DNA from: Phycisphaerae bacterium
GTDB taxonomy: Bacteria > Planctomycetota > Phycisphaerae > FEN-1346 > JAACEH01
DNA: 33,494 nt
Reading direction: 5' to 3'
Assembly (NCBI GenBank): GCA_012729015.1
Contig: JAAYDY010000026.1
Coordinates: 1-33,494, forward strand
The position numbers and the translations under genes are program-made. Shown piece by piece: positions 30,990 through 33,494 of the stretch. The stretch's first letter is position 1; every line of letters begins with the position of its first letter. The notes under the pieces were generated by a model. It did not search any database, had not been told where the DNA came from, and saw only the letters and a list, made by a program, of their open reading frames with translations.

Positions 30990-33323
30990 ATGAAACGGCG
31001 AGTGCTTCCGGCAGTGGCGCTTGTGGGCGTGCTGGCTCTTGCGGCAGGGGCTCTGCGCGGGCAGGAGATTACGGACGACCAGATCGACGAGGCCATCCGC
31101 AAGGGGTGCCAGTACATCGTCGGCATGCAGAAGCCCGACGGCTCGTGGCCCATCGGCAAACTGGGCCGCGAGGCCAACGCCAACAACGTCATGTGCATGC
31201 TGGCCCTGGCGTATGCCGAGTATCCGCCGAGCAGCGACGTGATGAAGAAGGGCATCAAGGCGATGCTCGACGAAGACCTGACCAAGTCGGATTCGCAGAG
31301 CTACCTGACGGCCTTCCGGATGCAGGCGTGCGCGAAGCTGCTGAAGATCGTGGACCGCGAAGCGCGCGAGCTGGTGCTGGACTGTCTGAAGAAGGATGCC
31401 GACGCCCTGATCAAGGGGCAGACGACCGACGGGGGATGGGGCTACCGCCTGGTGGGCGGGCCGAAGTTTGCCGACTTCTCCAACGTGCAAATCTGCATGC
31501 TGGGGCTGGGCGAGGCGGTCAACGCCGGCCTGGAACTGCCGAAGGAACCGTTCCTGAAGGCCCAGCAACTCTACATCGACCAGCAGATGAAGGACGGCGG
31601 GTGGCACTACGGGCGGCAGGTCAACAACGCGTGGCCGTGGACCACCGATCAGGCGATGCCGACGTACGGGTCGATGACGGCCGCGGGCGTGGCCTCGCTG
31701 TTCATTACGCGCGATTACCTCTATCCGGGGCTGGGGTGCCCGTGCCGCGGCGGCCGCAGCAACTACAAGGAGAACAAGGTCGATAAGGCGATTGACCGGG
31801 CCCTGGCGTGGCTCGGCGAGCGGTTCACGCCCGACGAGAACCCGAAGGCCAACAACTGGCCGGACTACTGGCTGTACTCGTGCGAGCGCGTGGGGCTGGC
31901 GTCAGGGATCAAGTACTTCGGCAAGTACAACTGGTACGCCGAGGGGGCGAGCCGGTTCCTCGCGCGGCAGGACGCCAACGGCGCCTGGGGCCACGTGATC
32001 CGCGACGGCAACTGGAACACGCCGGCGAGCCAGGCCTGGGCGATGCTCTTTCTGATCAAGGGCCGCGCGCCGGTCCTCATGAACAAGGTCCAGTTTGAGG
32101 GCGCCTGGAACCTCCATCCGCAGGACCTGAAGAACCTGGCCGTCTATGTCGGCAACATCAAGGAACAGACCTTCGCCTGGCAGATCATCAACCTGGAAGC
32201 GCCGGTGGACGAGTGGCACGATTCGCCGATTCTCTACCTCAGCCCCGAGAGCACGGTGCCCCTGACCGATGAGCACAAGAAGAAGCTCCGCAAGTTCACC
32301 GACGACGGCGGCACGATCTTCTTCGAGGCGTCCTGCGGCAACGCGGCCGTGCGCACCTGGTGGAAGACCGTGGCGGCGGAAATCTGGCCGGAGTTCGAGT
32401 TCCGCAACATCGAGAAGGACCACGCCGTCTGGACCGCCGACTCGCAGATGACCTCGTCGGTGCCCGGGCTGATGGAGATGACCGACGGCGTGCGGACGTT
32501 CATCTTCTTCGCCCTCAACGACGTGTCGTGCGCATGGAACACCATCCAGATCGGCAAACGCATGGACGCGTTCCAGTTCGGCAACAACCTCTACGCCTAC
32601 GCCACGGACCGGGCGAAGATCCGCAGCCGGCTGATGGGCTCGACCCAGAGCAAGAACAAGGCCGCGCAACTGAAGCAGCTTGCCGTCGGTCCGAGGCAGG
32701 ACCTGGCGGTGGCGCGGCTGAAGCACGGCGGCGACTGGAACGTCAGTGCCCGGTATCGCCTGGTCGAGAAGCTGGTGGCCCGGGTCAACGGCGGGTGCGG
32801 CACGAGCCTGACGGCGGCCGAGCCGGCCTCGCCGAGCGACGCCGCGCTGCCGCAGACGGCCCTGCTCTACCTCACTGGCCGCACGGGCATCACCCTGGGC
32901 GACGTCGAGCAGCAGGCCCTGAAGCAGCGGCTCGCAGCGGGGGGCTTCGTCCTGGCCGACGCGTGCCTGGGCGACGAACGGTTCCAGAGGGCGTTCACGG
33001 CGTTCGCCGAGAGCATGGGCTGGACCGTGAAGCGGCTGCCCGACGATCATCCGATTGTCACCGGCTCGATGGGCGCCGCCACCGGGCACGATCTGGCCAA
33101 GGGCGTCAAGTTCACGTTCCACGCCCTGGCCAAGGCAACGTCGCCGCTGCGGCTGGAGCTCTACGGCCTCTACGCCGGCGACCGGCTCGTCGGCGTCTAC
33201 AGTCCGCGCGACCTGATGTACGGGCAGGCCAACCTCAGGGCCTTCGGCAACATCGGCTACGACGCTCCCTCGGCGCAGATGATCGTCGAGAATGCCCTGC
33301 TGTACGCCACGGCGCAGAAGTAG
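30990..33323 (+). CDS. Secreted cyclase-like toroid protein with two DUF4159-like domains
   Basis: 777 aa. A signal peptide (1-25, LRGQ) precedes an alpha/alpha-toroid of the terpene-cyclase/prenyltransferase type (about 30-370), with repeats such as YIVGMQKPDGSWPIG, LIKGQTTDGGWGYR, QMKDGGWHYG and FLARQDANGAWGH. DUF4159-like domain one begins near 411 (SPILYLSPESTVPLTDEHKKK, GGTIFFEASCG), and domain two near 621 (TALLYLTGRTGITLGDVEQQ, GGFVLADACLG). Both close with similar ends (NNLYAYATD and NALLYATAQ). Many Planctomycetota have a toroid-plus-DUF4159 protein; a second DUF4159 looks like an internal duplication. DUF4159 has a GATase1-like fold and may bind a ligand rather than act as an enzyme. 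The toroid lacks an obvious DxDD cyclase motif. It is probably a periplasmic binding protein; function unknown. Confidence 0.88.
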   Translation: MKRRVLPAVALVGVLALAAGALRGQEITDDQIDEAIRKGCQYIVGMQKPDGSWPIGKLGREANANNVMCMLALAYAEYPPSSDVMKKGIKAMLDEDLTKSDSQSYLTAFRMQACAKLLKIVDREARELVLDCLKKDADALIKGQTTDGGWGYRLVGGPKFADFSNVQICMLGLGEAVNAGLELPKEPFLKAQQLYIDQQMKDGGWHYGRQVNNAWPWTTDQAMPTYGSMTAAGVASLFITRDYLYPGLGCPCRGGRSNYKENKVDKAIDRALAWLGERFTPDENPKANNWPDYWLYSCERVGLASGIKYFGKYNWYAEGASRFLARQDANGAWGHVIRDGNWNTPASQAWAMLFLIKGRAPVLMNKVQFEGAWNLHPQDLKNLAVYVGNIKEQTFAWQIINLEAPVDEWHDSPILYLSPESTVPLTDEHKKKLRKFTDDGGTIFFEASCGNAAVRTWWKTVAAEIWPEFEFRNIEKDHAVWTADSQMTSSVPGLMEMTDGVRTFIFFALNDVSCAWNTIQIGKRMDAFQFGNNLYAYATDRAKIRSRLMGSTQSKNKAAQLKQLAVGPRQDLAVARLKHGGDWNVSARYRLVEKLVARVNGGCGTSLTAAEPASPSDAALPQTALLYLTGRTGITLGDVEQQALKQRLAAGGFVLADACLGDERFQRAFTAFAESMGWTVKRLPDDHPIVTGSMGAATGHDLAKGVKFTFHALAKATSPLRLELYGLYAGDRLVGVYSPRDLMYGQANLRAFGNIGYDAPSAQMIVENALLYATAQK

Positions 33324-33353
33324 GCGGCGCGGCGGATACTCTGACACGGCGCC

Positions 33354-33493
33354 CATGCCTGACGGGGCGAGCCTGTCCGACAATTCGGCATGCGCAACGC
33401 GCTGTAGGACAGGGCATTACGACAGATCAGGCGTAGGGTGGCTGCTTGCAGCCACGCGGAAGGGCAAGGAAATTCGCTCATGCCTGACGGGGC
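33354..33493. repeat. Terminal repeat cluster
   Basis: The last 171 nt hold two direct copies of CATGCCTGACGGGGC (33354-33368 and 33479-33493, the second at the window edge). Between them are GCGTAGGGTGG with the perfect hairpin GTGGCTGC-TT-GCAGCCAC (33438-33455) and a GCCTGTCC/GGACAGGGC inverted pair. No gene is seen in this stretch. Confidence 0.75.
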
Positions 33494-33494
33494 A

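Overview
This is a GC-rich, gene-dense stretch of a bacterial chromosome, probably from the Planctomycetota (Phycisphaerae-like). That assignment is an inference from gene content: PKD/beta-helix secreted proteins, a cyclase-like toroid protein with DUF4159 domains, a DUF4954 protein, a metallophosphatase-like multiheme lipoprotein, and several HtrA-like proteins. No rRNA, tRNA, CRISPR array, transposase or integrase was recognised.

Layout. 1-2933: the 3' part of a large secreted PKD/beta-helix protein, ending in a strong terminator. 3141-6451: a DUF4954 left-handed beta-helix protein translationally coupled to a glycosyltransferase of the tRNA-queuosine mannosyltransferase (QTMAN/DUF3524) type. 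6566-9330 (minus): a small TSCPD-like Cys protein, then a SIS sugar-phosphate protein and a PPi-type phosphofructokinase. 9397-10462 (plus): a GATase1-like protein, perhaps leaderless, and a small membrane protein. 10693-14704 (minus): a membrane protein and a PIG-L deacetylase, then a large kinase-like membrane protein. 15107-18863 (plus): HDOD protein, class V aminotransferase and SerA, a likely serine-biosynthesis operon. 19056-20588 (plus): a metallophosphatase-like tetraheme lipoprotein. 20843-21766 (minus): an LTxxQ-type helical lipoprotein. 22128-23570 (plus): an M48 membrane protease. 23766-25176: a LexA/CI-like S24 repressor divergent from a 69-residue protein across an operator-rich spacer. 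25236-28886 (minus): three tandem HtrA-like proteins, of which only the first-transcribed keeps the catalytic triad. 29124-33323 (plus): a secreted helical protein, TatC, and a secreted toroid protein with two DUF4159-like domains.

Most of the non-coding gaps are filled with dispersed GC-rich palindromic repeat modules of at least four families, recombined in different orders. Several gaps also carry recognisable sigma70-like promoters (TTGACA -35 boxes; TATAAT-like -10 boxes).

The best candidates for new biology are the HtrA trio with two apparently dead proteases, the kinase-like/membrane fusion, the degenerate-phosphatase tetraheme lipoprotein, the S24 repressor with its operator array and small partner, and the repeat mosaic. 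All functional calls come from reading motifs by eye; no database search was run.
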